The translations under genes and the position numbers were made by a program. Positions 39,901-51,560 of a stretch of DNA of 64,000 nucleotides are shown here, one piece after another. Positions within the stretch are counted from its first letter, which is position 1, and each line of letters starts with the position of its first letter. The stretch comes from Trichopria drosophilae (Eukaryota; Arthropoda; Insecta; Hymenoptera; Diapriidae): NCBI GenBank assembly GCA_030407085.1, contig CM059587.1:43126501-43190500 (forward strand), written 5' to 3'. Below the pieces are notes generated by a model. That model did no database searches. It was not told the DNA's origin and was given only the letters and a program-made list of their open reading frames with translations.

Positions 39901-42813
39901 AAATGGCATATACCCCTTATTATTGAGAGACTCTTTAAAAGCTTCATCTTCCGTTTTTCTGCCTAAGGTAGCATCTGACAGATAATTCCTAAATAAATTT
40001 TCGACATGTTTGTGCTGTAAAGCGTATAAGAGATAAGGAGATTCATGTAATAGAGTAGAAAACTCAACAAGTTGGTTCGGATTAATAGCTATTTTTTCCT
40101 TGTTTCCCAGACTATTAGAGAACACGAACGATTGGTTTTCAAACATAGCTTCAATATTCGATTGAACAGATTTGTCTATGGCCCCGAAATTCTTAAACTT
40201 GTCATAAATTGACTTCATTTTTTTTGTTGCGTACTTGAAATGGATGTTAGAAAATAGAACGTCAGCGTCAATGTATAAGCTGTCAATATCAACGAGAAGA
40301 GCAGTTACTCCACGTTCCGAAAAAATGCTTCTTTCAGCCTTCGTTATATTTTTATTGAAATCATCGATGGTTATGCCATATTTGTAACAAATGTCCAATG
40401 GATGGTAACCGGTGGCATTGACCCAAGAAGAATCAGATTCTGAGTAAGAATCTAAAGCTGTACATTTAATGAGCCGTCCAAAATAGATGTCCGATGACAG
40501 TTCGTCTATTATAATTAAAAGAAGATCAGTTAGATTTTATTATTAAATTAAGCTATTTCAATAGTAGAAAATAAGAGCACAATATACGTACTAGTTGGGG
40601 GATTTATAAGTGTACGGAATTTTTCTTGTAGCTCTTCGGTAATGGCTCCTGCTTTTTGGCAACGATTGAATATTTTTTGGAAATAATCAAGCTTGGTCCA
40701 CTGTACAGTTTCGTTTTTGAAGAAGTCTTCACACCTTATGTAAATTCCTCTCAACTCATCTGAAGACGTTCTACCCAAGATATCATCCGACAGATAATTC
40801 TTAAATATTTTAGAAACACGCCATTCTTGTGCTGAATAACTCAAATAAGGTGATTCCAGTGTTAGGGTGTGAAATTCAACAAGACCATTTGGATCAATCG
40901 AGATTTCCTCCTCTTTTCCAAACTTATTAACAAACATGTAGGTAGATCGCTTCTGTTTTCTCGGATAATATTGATAAGCATTATTATCATTTTTGAGATT
41001 TTCAGTTTTCTCAGTTTCCGTTGACCTTAGGGACCGTAGCTTAAGAGATTCTTCTAGCTGCATTTTGTGCAATACCGGATTATCCGAGCGTATGTGGTAT
41101 GTTTTAGTGAAAAGGATGGAATAGAGAGTGCAAAATAATATTCCAGACATGGTGATAACACATATTGCTAAAATAACTTTCGTTAAAGTAGACAACTCCG
41201 ATTTTCGTTGCACAGGCGGCAAGAGAAGCTCATTCAGGTCACGCCTTCCTCCATCCATATTTGACCACATGATTCCTATAAAAGATATTATTTTAAAATA
41301 CGATTATTGCAATATATGTCAGGGAAATTAATTTTGAGTTTAAAACAATTTATACGGAAACAATCTTAGATATGACGCTAATTAACCTCAGTGGTTATCT
41401 TAACAACTGACAATGAATACATTTTCATGATTGGGGTAAAATAATTTAAATACTATTTTTTTAAATATATAACTTTTTGTTGAACTTGTTTTAAAAAATG
41501 TATTATTCTCAGACCCTACAAACTACATCTTCTTTATAACTTTAAAAAATACAAGAAGTTTTTTAAATCTTTCATGTCATTGGGCTAAGCATATCGATTT
41601 CATAACTTTTCTTAATATTTATTAAATTATAATGTTTCTGTTATATTCAATTGGCAATAATCATGCAACTTTATCATGGATCTTATGTACAAAACACACG
41701 TTTCTATTATATACTGCGATCGCCCAAATGTTGAGAATCTAGTTGCTTCGATAAATGTGACAAAGTTTCTACTTTCCGGTTAACAGTTTCCGTACTAATA
41801 TTCAGTATTCGCTATTGAAATAGGAATATGGCATTGATACTAATCGTAATTTCATATTGTAAAACTATGCATGTTTAATAACTTGTATTGTACTACTATT
41901 TATAAAAGTGTGAATATATTAACCAAACTATTCTGATATTTTCCCGTAATAAATATCGAAATATACAGTTATGAATATAAGGTAATTTATAAATAAATAT
42001 TAAATAAATAGATATAATTAATAAAAACAATAAAAATAAATATAATATACATAATTGTATATACACTATATTTTATATAAAAATTTATGTTTGATTTGGT
42101 ATCATTGAAAATAGCTTTTTCCAAACCTCAGAATAAACCAAATATGTACAACTGTTCATTAAATAATGGAAACAATCATGAAATTTTAATTATCATTTAT
42201 AACAGAATATTAAATTATCCCTCATTTGACTGAACAGCAATAATGAAGTTTTTAATTCAAAATATAGTCTATTGATGATTTTTAACAATTTAATTTGGTC
42301 ATCCAAGGATATTTTAGTCTAAGTCTGAACAAACTTACCTTCGCTGACTTGTTTCCGATGGTCCGCCATATTAAACGGAGGTTTTGGAATCCTCGCACTT
42401 CTGCTCTACTCCTACTTTTGATCGAGTCTAATCTGAATTTTATTCTGTCGACCGAAATATACCGCAAAATAGATGCCAAGCCTTGAATATCCCCTCCAAT
42501 TTTTTGATAATGTATAACAGAATGGCAGATAGTAATGAACCGATGTGTCCTCCACTCCAAATCACAAAGGTTTTTTATTAATGACTGCTTAATTAATTGG
42601 GCCACCAATTTTATATTTAATGTAATTATCAATTCCTATTTTTATATTTAAGCTTATTAACAATTTCGAAGAAAGATATGCAAAATAATATTAATGTTGT
42701 ATATTAGTTAGGTTTTAATTTTAGTTATAACACATTTAAAGTTTATTATTCACAACAACGATACGTTGAAATCACCATGATGTATGCATACATTTAATAA
42801 TGGCGTACCGTAA
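36997..42813. repeat. Segmental duplication, copy A
   Basis: This stretch aligns with 54684-60712 in the same orientation along its whole length, starting at 'ggacatc-tttgcc' and ending near 'ggcgt-ccgta'. Copy A carries gene A. About 39860-42430 is almost identical to copy B, while both flanks differ at a few percent. Copy A lacks the two insertions found in copy B. Confidence 0.9.
39042..42369 (-). CDS. Gene A: type II membrane protein with B-A-B-A cysteine modules and acidic linker, 666 aa
   Basis: Unrecognised gene, read as five exons: 42369-42339 (MADHRKQVSE), 41275-40592, 40505-39735, 39635-39597 (39 nt) and 39517-39042. All four introns are phase 1 and the exons sum to 2001 nt. The membrane segment is at about residues 44-65. 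R-S-L-R before S95 fits the minimal convertase motif R-x-x-R and aligns with locus 1's site; R-K-Q-K-R before S121 is a second basic site. Exon 2 is a B module (C192, C216). Exon 3 is an A module (C253, C278; the C3/C4 pair is lost) plus a B module (C447, C471). Exon 4 is a 13-residue acidic linker. Exon 5 opens with an E/Y/K-rich predicted coiled coil (about 514-550), then an A module (C559, C584; C3/C4 again lost) ending in the stop. The open frames starting at internal methionines of exons 2 and 3 are partial readings of this gene. Confidence 0.8.
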
Positions 42814-42979
42814 ACTACTGGTAAACTATTATCATATTTAATATTTTAACTATATATATCTATACATGCTTACAATTATTCATCATCTAAGCAGTAGTAG
42901 GTCATTTCTGGATAAAAGAAATATATTATTGTATATAATGTGCAAATTAGTACACCGAGCAACTCTCATGAAAAAATGA

Positions 42980-43150
42980 ATATTCAACTCTTTATGAGTG
43001 GAAATTCACTCTTTCCTCCAAAGTTGTCAACATGATGACTCGGAGGTGAAAGAGTGAATTTTTTCACTCTTCAAGAGTTAAATATTCACTCTTTCACCAG
43101 AGTCGCTTGGTTTTCACTAACCAAAGAGTGAATTGTCACTCCAAGAAATT
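42980..43150. repeat. Hairpin array of ATTCACTCTTT motifs
   Basis: About 37-bp arms face each other around a 22-bp loop ('aactctttatgagtgg' through 'cactctttcctcc', then 'ggaggtgaaagagtg' through 'caagagtt'). A second smaller hairpin of the same word follows ('attcactctttcacca' and 'ccaaagagtgaat'). It lies just upstream of copy A's end and is absent from copy B's flank. It is a foldback element or an inverted regulatory-like array; transposon origin is more likely. Confidence 0.55.
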
Positions 43151-44980
43151 TAGAGAGTAGAATTTGCCATATTGTTTAGTAATTTTGACTACATTCCTGG
43201 TAGTATAACTTTTTTCTGGAAACGATCGTTCATTATTTCTCCCAGTGTAACCTTCATTTTTCCAAAACAAATAAAAAAAATGTTTTAAAAATTCGCGTGT
43301 GTATATGTTGTTTAAATTAGAAAGATAAGATTATGGGACTATAGTAATCAAGAGAACTTTTTTGGATGTTACTTTATAAGTAGTAAATCACAGTACCCCA
43401 GGTATCACATAACACTCCAATGCCCATGTTCGAATTGGCCTTCGAATTTTTTATATTGTTTGCACATTTTGGTTATTATAGATCAGAATAGTAACAAATT
43501 CTTGTCATTTTAAAAAGGGAAGTAAAACTTTTGTATTAAAAAATGTATTTCTTGAAATTTTAATTATTAGTGAACGTTTGGAAAACATATATTAAATAAA
43601 TGCTTCCCACAAATTTTGAATCTCGGAATTTTGCTAACTACCTTCGTAACGTATTTCCAAACTAAATAGAGCTTCAAAGCTAGTCTTGAGAAAAGCGATC
43701 ACAAATGGGATTACGATTGATGTATATGCGATTGATGATGATTATTAAAGTTATTTCTATTAAATCCGTTATTTTTGTCAATATGTGATAATGGTAATAC
43801 CAATAATTTCGTTCCAAGCAACAATCTTTAGTTTTCTTAACCGTTTAATTATGAATTCAATCGTGAATATTAATTTCTCGGTGTGAAGATTTGTGTACTA
43901 TTAAACAGGGGAAATATAAATATGTACATATAGGTGTACAAATCGAGATTGGATATAAGCTATACAGCAAGGTTCGTAAAACATGTGAGTCAAGAGTGTT
44001 ATCGCCAATGATTTCTTAAACATTTAAGTTTCGAAAATAAAATTCTCTCTGCCAGTAACAAAATATGATAGTACCATATAATTTTACAATTCAATTTAGT
44101 GTCACGGATTAAATATATTTTTCTGACTATGATGATTTTGAAATCTTGAATTATAAATTGCCTTAATGCTCATAAATAACTCATTAACATTAAAGTGATT
44201 AGTGGGATAATGTTTGATTTATAGTTCAAGGTTGGTAATCAATGATTAACCATCTCATTAGGTCGTGTTCTGTAGGAACAGTGTCAGCCCTCCGCACGAA
44301 GACTGACAGAAAACAGAGTCGCAAAGAATAACACGTGGTTTTATATGCTATGGAAACTAACATGAAATGTAAAAAGTATATTTCGTACCTAGAGTACCAA
44401 ATTATATTTTGCGCCCCATGGGTGAACGGTGTGAACATAGTTGCAATACTGCATAATAATCATTCTATGCAAATCGTAATATCCACATATATTATTTTTA
44501 TTAATTAAATAAATCAAAATATAATTTTTTCAATTGCATAACAAAATGTGTTAAAATAGTTAGATCTAAAATATTCTATTATTTTAAGCTACTTCCTCAA
44601 GAAAGTTTCCTATCCTACCCTGCAATGACGTAGCAGTACGTACGAAAATAAGTTTGATATTCCAAATCAAGAAAATAAAAAAATACGAATGTTTTTGTTT
44701 TGCAAAAACAAACCGCAAAGTTGCGAGCATTTACAAAATTACGCTACTTTCATAACTTTTGTCCGAAACAGTTGGGAAATTATTTTTAAACTCTCTCTAT
44801 TTTTGTTAAAAAACATAATTTTACTGTTTTCAATTGAGGAACATTTGATAGCTTCTTTCTTTGCAATCTTTTAGTGTTACATCATTTTGAAACTTAACAA
44901 AATGGCGTCTGTTTTTTGAAAAAATAAAAAAACTTGATTTTCTCAAAGACATCATTTTTTAAAAATTCAATTTTTCATAT
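43151..44980. other. Intergenic, no gene seen
   Basis: AT-rich DNA between the hairpin array and the composite transposon. Open frames here are short, lack splice context and resemble no protein. Confidence 0.5.
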
Positions 44981-45599
44981 ACAGCGTGGCCGATTTACGT
45001 GAAGACATAGAAATATCTCGAGAACTATGCACAGAATCAAAAAAGGTGTGGGATGAAAGTTGTTCGACACGAAGGAGGGGATCCAGTGATAATGAAATTG
45101 ACCCCCTGGGGGTGGGGTGGGGGAAAAACAATAAAACTTAAATAGGAACCTCCATTTTTTATTGCAAATTTGGATTCTCTGGAAAAAAGTACACCAACTT
45201 GACCTAGAAGCTATTGCATTTTGGTTCACAGGTGGCGCTGTAATCGATCAAAATCCAAAGTTATCTGAAGACATTGAAATATCTCGAGAACTATGCACAG
45301 AATCAAAAAAGGTGTGGGATGAAAGTTGTCCGACACGAAGGGGGGCATCCAGTGATAATGAAATCAACCCCCTCCCCCGCCCCCTGTGGGAGAGGGGAGG
45401 GGGACAATAAAACTTAAATAGGGACCCCCATTTTTTATTGCAGATTTGGATTCCTCCGAAAAAAGTGCACCAATTTGATCCACGAGTTTTTGCGTTTGGT
45501 TCGATGATAAAAAGGAAAATGTGTAAAATATCGTTACAAATTGAGAATGTCAACAGAATTCGTTTCAGATCAAAGAAAGTAAAATGGTTGCCCAACACA

Positions 45600-45943
45600 T
45601 TTTTCAAGAGTAGCAAGGGAAGTACTAGACCGTGATTCCAATGGTCGGTGGATTGGTAGAGGTGGCCCTATTAATTGGCCGGCGAGGGCACCTGATTTAA
45701 CATCCTATACATCGGATTTCTTCCTATGGGGTTACCTAAAAGGTAAGGTATATGAACAAGTACCAACGATTCATGAAAACATGGTGGAACGCATTAGAAC
45801 TGCGTGCGCAGAAATTTCTGCAGATATGATACTATCCTGTATAAAGTCATTTGAAGAAAAAATAAATAAATGCATTGAAGTGGAAGGTCAACATTTCGAA
45901 CACTTACTCAAGAAAGTGAACAGTGAGAGGCAAGGGGACTAAC
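45600..45943 (+). pseudogene. Mariner/Tc1-like (DDE_3) transposase C-terminal remnant
   Basis: The plus-strand frame carries G-R-W-I-G-R-G-G-P-I-N-W-P, then P-D-L-T and D-F-F-L-W-G-Y-L-K, the conserved final block of DDE_3 transposases related to mariner that are abundant in insects. A C-terminal helix ends H-F-E-H-L-L. Only about 110 codons remain: the helix-turn-helix part and the first two catalytic acids are missing. A small in-frame insertion splits the P-D-L-T / D-F-F-L-W block. A partial inverted copy lies at 51187-51320. Confidence 0.75.
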
Positions 45944-46539
45944 GTAAAACAAACACCCCAAAGGGAACAGAAAAATACTACGTCCACGTCGCGACGTTGT
46001 GCCTGGGTAACGCTAAATGTATTTTTTCCCGGCTTTGTTAGAATGACCGTATTCCATATCCCTTACACGGAAAGAAAGAAACACGACCGAGTCCTGTCTA
46101 CGCAGCACTGGTTACTGCGTGGCCGGTTTGCAAATACTTTTTATTTCAACTCGCTATAACTCGATCAATTTTGAGAATTTTGAAACGAATAAAAAGTGAA
46201 ATTGTTCACTACAGCTTCCCAGATCTAGTGCAGAAAGAAAACATTATATATCTTAATAAATCAAAAAGTTATTAATTTTTTAATGCAGAACTGCGAAAGA
46301 GCCTCTGTAAAATATGCCCGTTTTTCGTACCTCGAATATTGAAACTTTTTTTATGCCAATTGGTTACATATGATGACCCAATATTCCCTGCAAAATTTCA
46401 AAGTGAGCATATGCCCCATTTCGGAAATATGAGGGGTCAAAGTTGACCATGTCCAATAAAAAGTGTACATCAATTTCACATTTATACTCGAATAATAATA
46501 TTAAAAAACAATCAGACGATATGGTTCTTTACAGATTTT

Positions 46540-46935
46540 CGGCTGCTGATTACAAATCTGAAGTCAGATTTTAAAAATTCAAAGTGGCGGATCCAATATG
46601 GCGGACGACTTTTTTGAAAATCGATATAATTTGCCTAAAAATTATTACTCGGGGGTTTTTGGGGTCGCTGATTACGAATCTGAAGTCAGATTTTAAAAAT
46701 TCAAAATGGCGGATCCAATATGGTGGACGACTTTTTTGAAAATCGATGTAATTTGCCTAAAAATTATTACTGGGGGGTTTTTGGGGTCGCTGATTACGAA
46801 TTTGAAGTCAGATTTTAAAAATTCAAAATGTCGGATCCCATATGGCGGACGACTCTTTTGAAAATCGATGTAATTTTCGTAAAAATTATTACTCGGGGGT
46901 TTTTGAGGTCGCTGATTACGAATCTGAAGTCAGAT
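46540..46935. repeat. Tandem array of a 122-bp unit
   Basis: The word 'gctgat' of the unit recurs at 46545, 46667, 46789 and 46911, an exact 122-bp period over just over three copies. Each unit carries 'gaagtcagattttaaaaatt' and 'ggcggatccaatatgg'. The same unit occurs singly or inverted at 11385-11630, 34650-34745, about 37110-37330, 54800-54990 and 49985-50185. Confidence 0.85.
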
Positions 46936-46949
46936 AAAAAAAAATGTTA

Positions 46950-47098
46950 ACAAAGGCAAGATGCAATAATCCAACCAAGGCAAGATGTAATACTCCAACC
47001 GGCAAAGGTAAGATCATATAATCCAACCAACTAAGGCGAGATGCAATAATCCAACCGGCAAAGGTAAGATCGTATAATCCAACCAAGAAAGGTAAGAG
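46950..47098. repeat. Short tandem repeats of an 'aaggcaagatgcaataatccaacc' type unit
   Basis: About six degenerate copies of a 24-27 bp unit ('ggcaagatgcaataatcc' or 'ggtaagatcatataatcc') abut the 3' end of the transposase pseudogene. They are probably subterminal repeats of that transposon. Confidence 0.7.
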
Positions 47099-47112
47099 GT
47101 TATCTAGTTTCT

Positions 47113-49147
47113 TTAGTCTTCTGTTTGCATTGGTTGCGGGTTTTTCTTAGGTATAGTTATAGATACGTCACATATTCCAGGGTTGGGTATATTTATTTCA
47201 TGATATTGGCCGTATCCAAGAAACCAAATAATTGTCATAATATGACTACAACAGCCAACTGTTCTAGCGCCACTTTCGCACATACAAAAGTATTCTTTAA
47301 TAGAATTTCTTCCTGTTAAGGTTCTGTCAAAAAGAACAAAGATGTGATGGTTGGTGCTTTCCACCACGGTATCGTGATTTCATGTACGCCTTTATTAATG
47401 TAGGATCTTGGATATCAATATCAAAGTCTGTGTATTTAATAGCCGCTGTTTGATGTTTTCGATTTGGTTGAAACTTAGAAACCAGAAATATTCCATCATT
47501 TTGATGTTCTGCATAATAAGAAATTGCATTTTGCATTTGATAAGGACCCAGACTAATATTATATAAATCGTCTAGTGTACGTTGTGGAAAGCGGAGCTGT
47601 TGGTTGTTTTCATCATTGTCAAGTGCTACATATTCGACTTGCAAAAACGCGGCTCTAACTTTCGAAAGGTTGAATTTTTCTACAATGCATTGCAATTTGT
47701 TTGGAATGTGTAGTCTCGATTTCATTAAATCAGCAATATCCTCATTCATCCTATCAGAAAGAATAGGTTTATGAAATAAGTTCAGCAATGCAAAAGCTAT
47801 CAGAAGTGATTGATAATCACGAAGCAACGTTGAATTATGTGCAGGAATGGAAAATATTGGAAACTGAACTTTTAGTCTACCAAAAACTTGTTCAATAACC
47901 CAGCGACATTTTGTAACAAATCTAGACCAGTTTGCATCTATAGTATTTAATTGACCAAGTCCTGGACAATGAACCTTCAATCCTTTCTCTTTAGTAAGGA
48001 ATTCTATAACATCCCGAAAGCCTCTATCAACTAAAATGACCTCATTTTCATGAATAACATTCATTTCAGAAGTGTATCTATCAAAACAATCTTTCAATAT
48101 TGTTGCAGCATTGTGAGTAGCATCAAATGGGCCAAGAACGAATTGTACCCAACCGTCAGCGGTACATCCTACCATGGGTTTCATTAAGGGCATTTTCTTT
48201 TGCTCACTCCATAGTTGCTTTTGTCCTGAGTAATTTATAGACTTTTTCACGAAACGGTAAGTAGCATCAAATATTAAGCAAGCGTTATTTTCCGGTATGT
48301 CGAAAACTGTTTTTGCAATAGGAGTAACATGAGCAGTAAGTACTGTTCGATCCTTACTATTAATGAATTTAGGAACTAAGTGTTCCCCTAAGTCTTCTAC
48401 TGCTAATTTAATAAAATTGCAAATTGTTTTTTCGCAAACTCTAAATAAGAAGCTAATCTGCTTATTTGAGAGAGCTGTGCGTAGTTTACATAGAAGGACA
48501 CCTACATGTACTGGGTTACTTTTTACGGTATAGGTACAGCTTTGTTTAAATTGTTCTCTATTGTACGCAAACCAGGCTTTAAATGTATCATCATCAATAG
48601 AATCGATGTTATTCATATCAAAAACTATTTGCTTTTTTGATTTGAGCTCTTCATAATACTCTAACAGTTTATCAGTAATTAAAGCTTGATCTTATGACGG
48701 TACTTCTTCAGATTGTTTGACGAGAGGCCAGTAATTCGCAATACCAACATGATCAGAACACATTCGAGCACCCGATGGAACAAAGAATTTATAAGTCATA
48801 AGAAGATCACGACAAATTAATGGTGGAACCATAATTAGGTTATTAACACTTTGACATGAAAATGTGCACCGACGGCGAGAACTCAGACCTCTTCTATAAA
48901 TCGATAAATCTGGTTCCATAACATCAGCTGAAACATTTGAACTTTTCCGTAATTGATAGCAACCTGTGCAGAATTTAGCATCTAATGAAATATCACTTAT
49001 GTCATCAAGCTTACGTTTTTTTGAGTTGCGAAATTGTCTCATATAATTAATAACGGTTAATGGATTTTCAATATTGTTAACAGGAAAGAACTTGTCATCT
49101 TTACTTCTCGTTTGCTTATCGCAGCTAACGCATTTAATAAAAGGCAT
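47113..49147 (-). pseudogene. DDE_Tnp_4-type transposase with N-terminal zinc cysteines and C-terminal SWIM finger
   Basis: On the minus strand a reading from ATG at 49147 has two C-x2-C pairs in its first 60 codons (C-V-S-C and C-T-G-C). It then has a DDE core with D-A-T-Y, V-D-R-G-F-R-D and V-I-E-Q-V-F-G-R, the D, D and E blocks of the DDE_Tnp_4 (Harbinger/IS5-like) superfamily. A SWIM-type C-M-C and C-C-S-H finger closes it. Two lesions make it a pseudogene: an in-frame TAA at 48692-48694 (25 open codons separate it from the next methionine) and a frameshift near 47330-47365 before the SWIM finger. Otherwise the frame is long and intact, so death is recent. It is probably the gene of the element nested between the inverted arms. 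Confidence 0.8.
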
Positions 49148-49289
49148 TTTTATTTAAAAAAACCAAAAATCTCTTAAGTAGCGAGTATGACAAACGTTTA
49201 AACCGATCTTTTCTTCATTATCATAAATACAAGATTCACAAAAAATACTTACCATCTATCATGAACATATATTTTCAGATTATCAAACT

Positions 49290-49800
49290 TTTTTACTACC
49301 TTTGCAAGCAAACGATACAAATAAGATGAAGGATGGAATGCAAATTAATGAATTAATGATCCGATGATCGTCTTTTCTTTTTAGGGTTTGGTGTTTATAT
49401 GCTGAAATCCTTCAACTTCAGACTTTCAAAACTGCAATAACTTATTTTATCACATTTGCAAGCAGACGATTCAAATAAGATGTACACTGGAATGGAAATA
49501 AATGAAATGATAATCTGCTGATCGTTTTTTGTTTTTAGGGTTTTTGAATATAGGCTGAAATCTTTTAGAAATTTGAGATTTTCAACACTACAGATACTTT
49601 TATTTTATCACATTCGCAAGCAAACGATTCAAATAAGATGTAAAATGGAATGGAAATAAATGAAATGATAATCTGCTGATCGTTTTTTGTTTTTAGGGTT
49701 TTTCAATATAGGCTGAAATCTTTTATAAATTCAAGATTTTCAACACTAAAGATACTTTTATTTTATCACATTCGCAAGCCCACGATTCAAATAAGATGTC
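49290..49800. repeat. Tandem array of a 154-158 bp unit
   Basis: The phrase 'cacattcgcaagc..acgattcaaataagatg' recurs starting near 49301, 49455, 49613 and 49771, so periods are 154, 158 and 158 bp. The last full copies are nearly identical and the first is more diverged. It lies just upstream of the transposase pseudogene's start and may be the other subterminal region of that element. Confidence 0.8.
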
Positions 49801-50439
49801 TTAAAAGATGCATTAAACCTTGGATTTTTTTAGATTTTCTTTTGTTTCCTATGCAGGGTCCAAACAGATTTAATGCAGCGACAAAGAAAGCTGAGTGCCT
49901 TTTCAATATCAATTCAACGTTAGATTAGTCTTCATAGACTACAAAAACCTTAAGCTGACGAGTTTCAAGCGAATTACATTAAATTTTTCAAAAGTCATCC
50001 GTTATATTGGACCTGCCGTTTTCAATTTTGAAAAACTAACATCCGATTCGTAATCAGCGACCCCAAAAACCCCCCGAGTAATAATGTTTAGGCAAATTAG
50101 ATCGATTTTCAAAAAAGTCGTCCGCCATATTGGATCCGCCATTTTGGATTTTTAAAATCTGACTTCAGATTTGTAATCAGCAGCCGAAAATCTGTAAAGA
50201 ACCATATCGTCTGATTGTTTTTTAATATTATTATTCGAGTATAAATGTGAAATTGATGTACACTTTTTATTGGACATGGTCAACTTTGACCCCTCATATT
50301 TCCGAAACGGGGCATATGCTCACTTTGAAATTTTGCAGGGAATATTGGGTCATCGTATGTAACCAATTGGCATCAAAAAAGTTTCAATATTCGAGGTACG
50401 AAAAACGGGCATTTTTTGCATGGGGCTTACAGAGGCTCT

Positions 50440-50816
50440 TTGTGTTTTTATAGATTCAGGCGCTTCGTTTATCGAGCGAATTTCAAGCATCCGAAAACTT
50501 TCAGCGAGAAAGTTGTTCATTAAGGTATGAACAAATTTTCTGGAAAGTTTCATCTCAATTTCATTAATAGTTTTAAAATTAATGAATGTTTAAAATAGGT
50601 AGCGGCCGACGGCCAGCGCGTCGTGTGTGCCACGGCGATGCGCGCAAGGCCACGACCAACATTAAACATTCATTACGTTTTAAACTATTAATGCAATGGA
50701 GATGAAACTTTCCAGAAAATTTGTTCATACCTTAATGAACAACTTTCTCGCTGAAAGTTTTCGGATGCTTGAAATTCGCTCGATAAACGAAGCGCCTGAA
50801 CGTATAAAAACACAAA
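50440..50816. mobile_element. Foldback element inserted in the right inverted arm
   Basis: Near-perfect arms of about 155 bp (50440-50598 and 50664-50816, beginning 'tgtttttata' with 'aggcgcttcgtttatcgag' inside) surround a GC-rich loop of about 65 bp ('gcggccgacggccagcgcg'). The left arm of the large inverted repeat at about 46285-46300 shows the empty site ('ggctctttcgcag'), so the insertion is defined by comparison. The exact target duplication is unclear. Confidence 0.75.
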
Positions 50817-51324
50817 TTTCGCAGTTCTGCATTAAAAAATTAATAACTTTTTTATTTGTTAAGATATATCACTTTTTCTTAGTGCACTAGATCTGTAAAA
50901 CTATAATAAACAATTTTATTTTTTATTCGTTTCAAAATTCTCAAAATTGACTGAGTTATAGCGAGTTGAAATAGAATGTATTTGCGAACCGGCCACGCAG
51001 TAACCAGTGCCGCGTAGACAGGACTCGGTCGTGTTTCTTTCTTTCCGTGTAAAGGATATGGAATACGGTCATTCTAACAAAGCCGGGAAAAAATACATTT
51101 AGAGTTACCCAGGCACAACGTCGCGACGTGGACGTAGTATTTTTCTGTTCCCTTCGGGGTGTTTGTTTTACGTTAGTCCCCTTGCCTCTCACTGTTCACT
51201 TTCTTGAGTAAGTGTTCGAAATGTTGACCTTCCACTTCAATGTTTATTTATTTTTTCTTCAAATGACTTTATACAGGATAGTATCATATCTGCAGAAATT
51301 TCTGCGCACGCAGTTCTAATGTCG

Positions 51325-51560
51325 TGTTTCTTCCTTTCCGTGTACGCGGGGCGAAAGTTGTCTTTCTGCGTTCTGCGTGCCCGTGCGCATGCGCACTTCG
51401 TTCTCATTACTCCCGTGGGACGTAAAGTGCTGCCCGCGGGAGTAATGGATGCGGCCAGGAAAAAACTAGCGTATGCTTCCCGAGAGGAATGCGCGTGCAC
51501 CTAGTGAGAGCGCTGCCCTCGCTTCGTTCGCGTAGCAAACATTCCACTCGGGGATCACAC
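51325..51560. other. GC-rich block with CATTACTCCCG hairpin
   Basis: The block is clearly more GC-rich than its surroundings. It contains 'cattactcccg' facing 'cgggagtaatg' around a short loop (about 51397-51445). It replaces the sequence expected in the right inverted arm, so it is inserted or joined DNA of other origin. No RNA gene or protein was recognised. Confidence 0.45.

Noticed and set aside
44975..45616. Open frames on both strands at the left end of the composite transposon
   Set aside because: They read through the 250-bp modules in several frames and recur at 51.9-52.7 kb; they are shadows of repeats.
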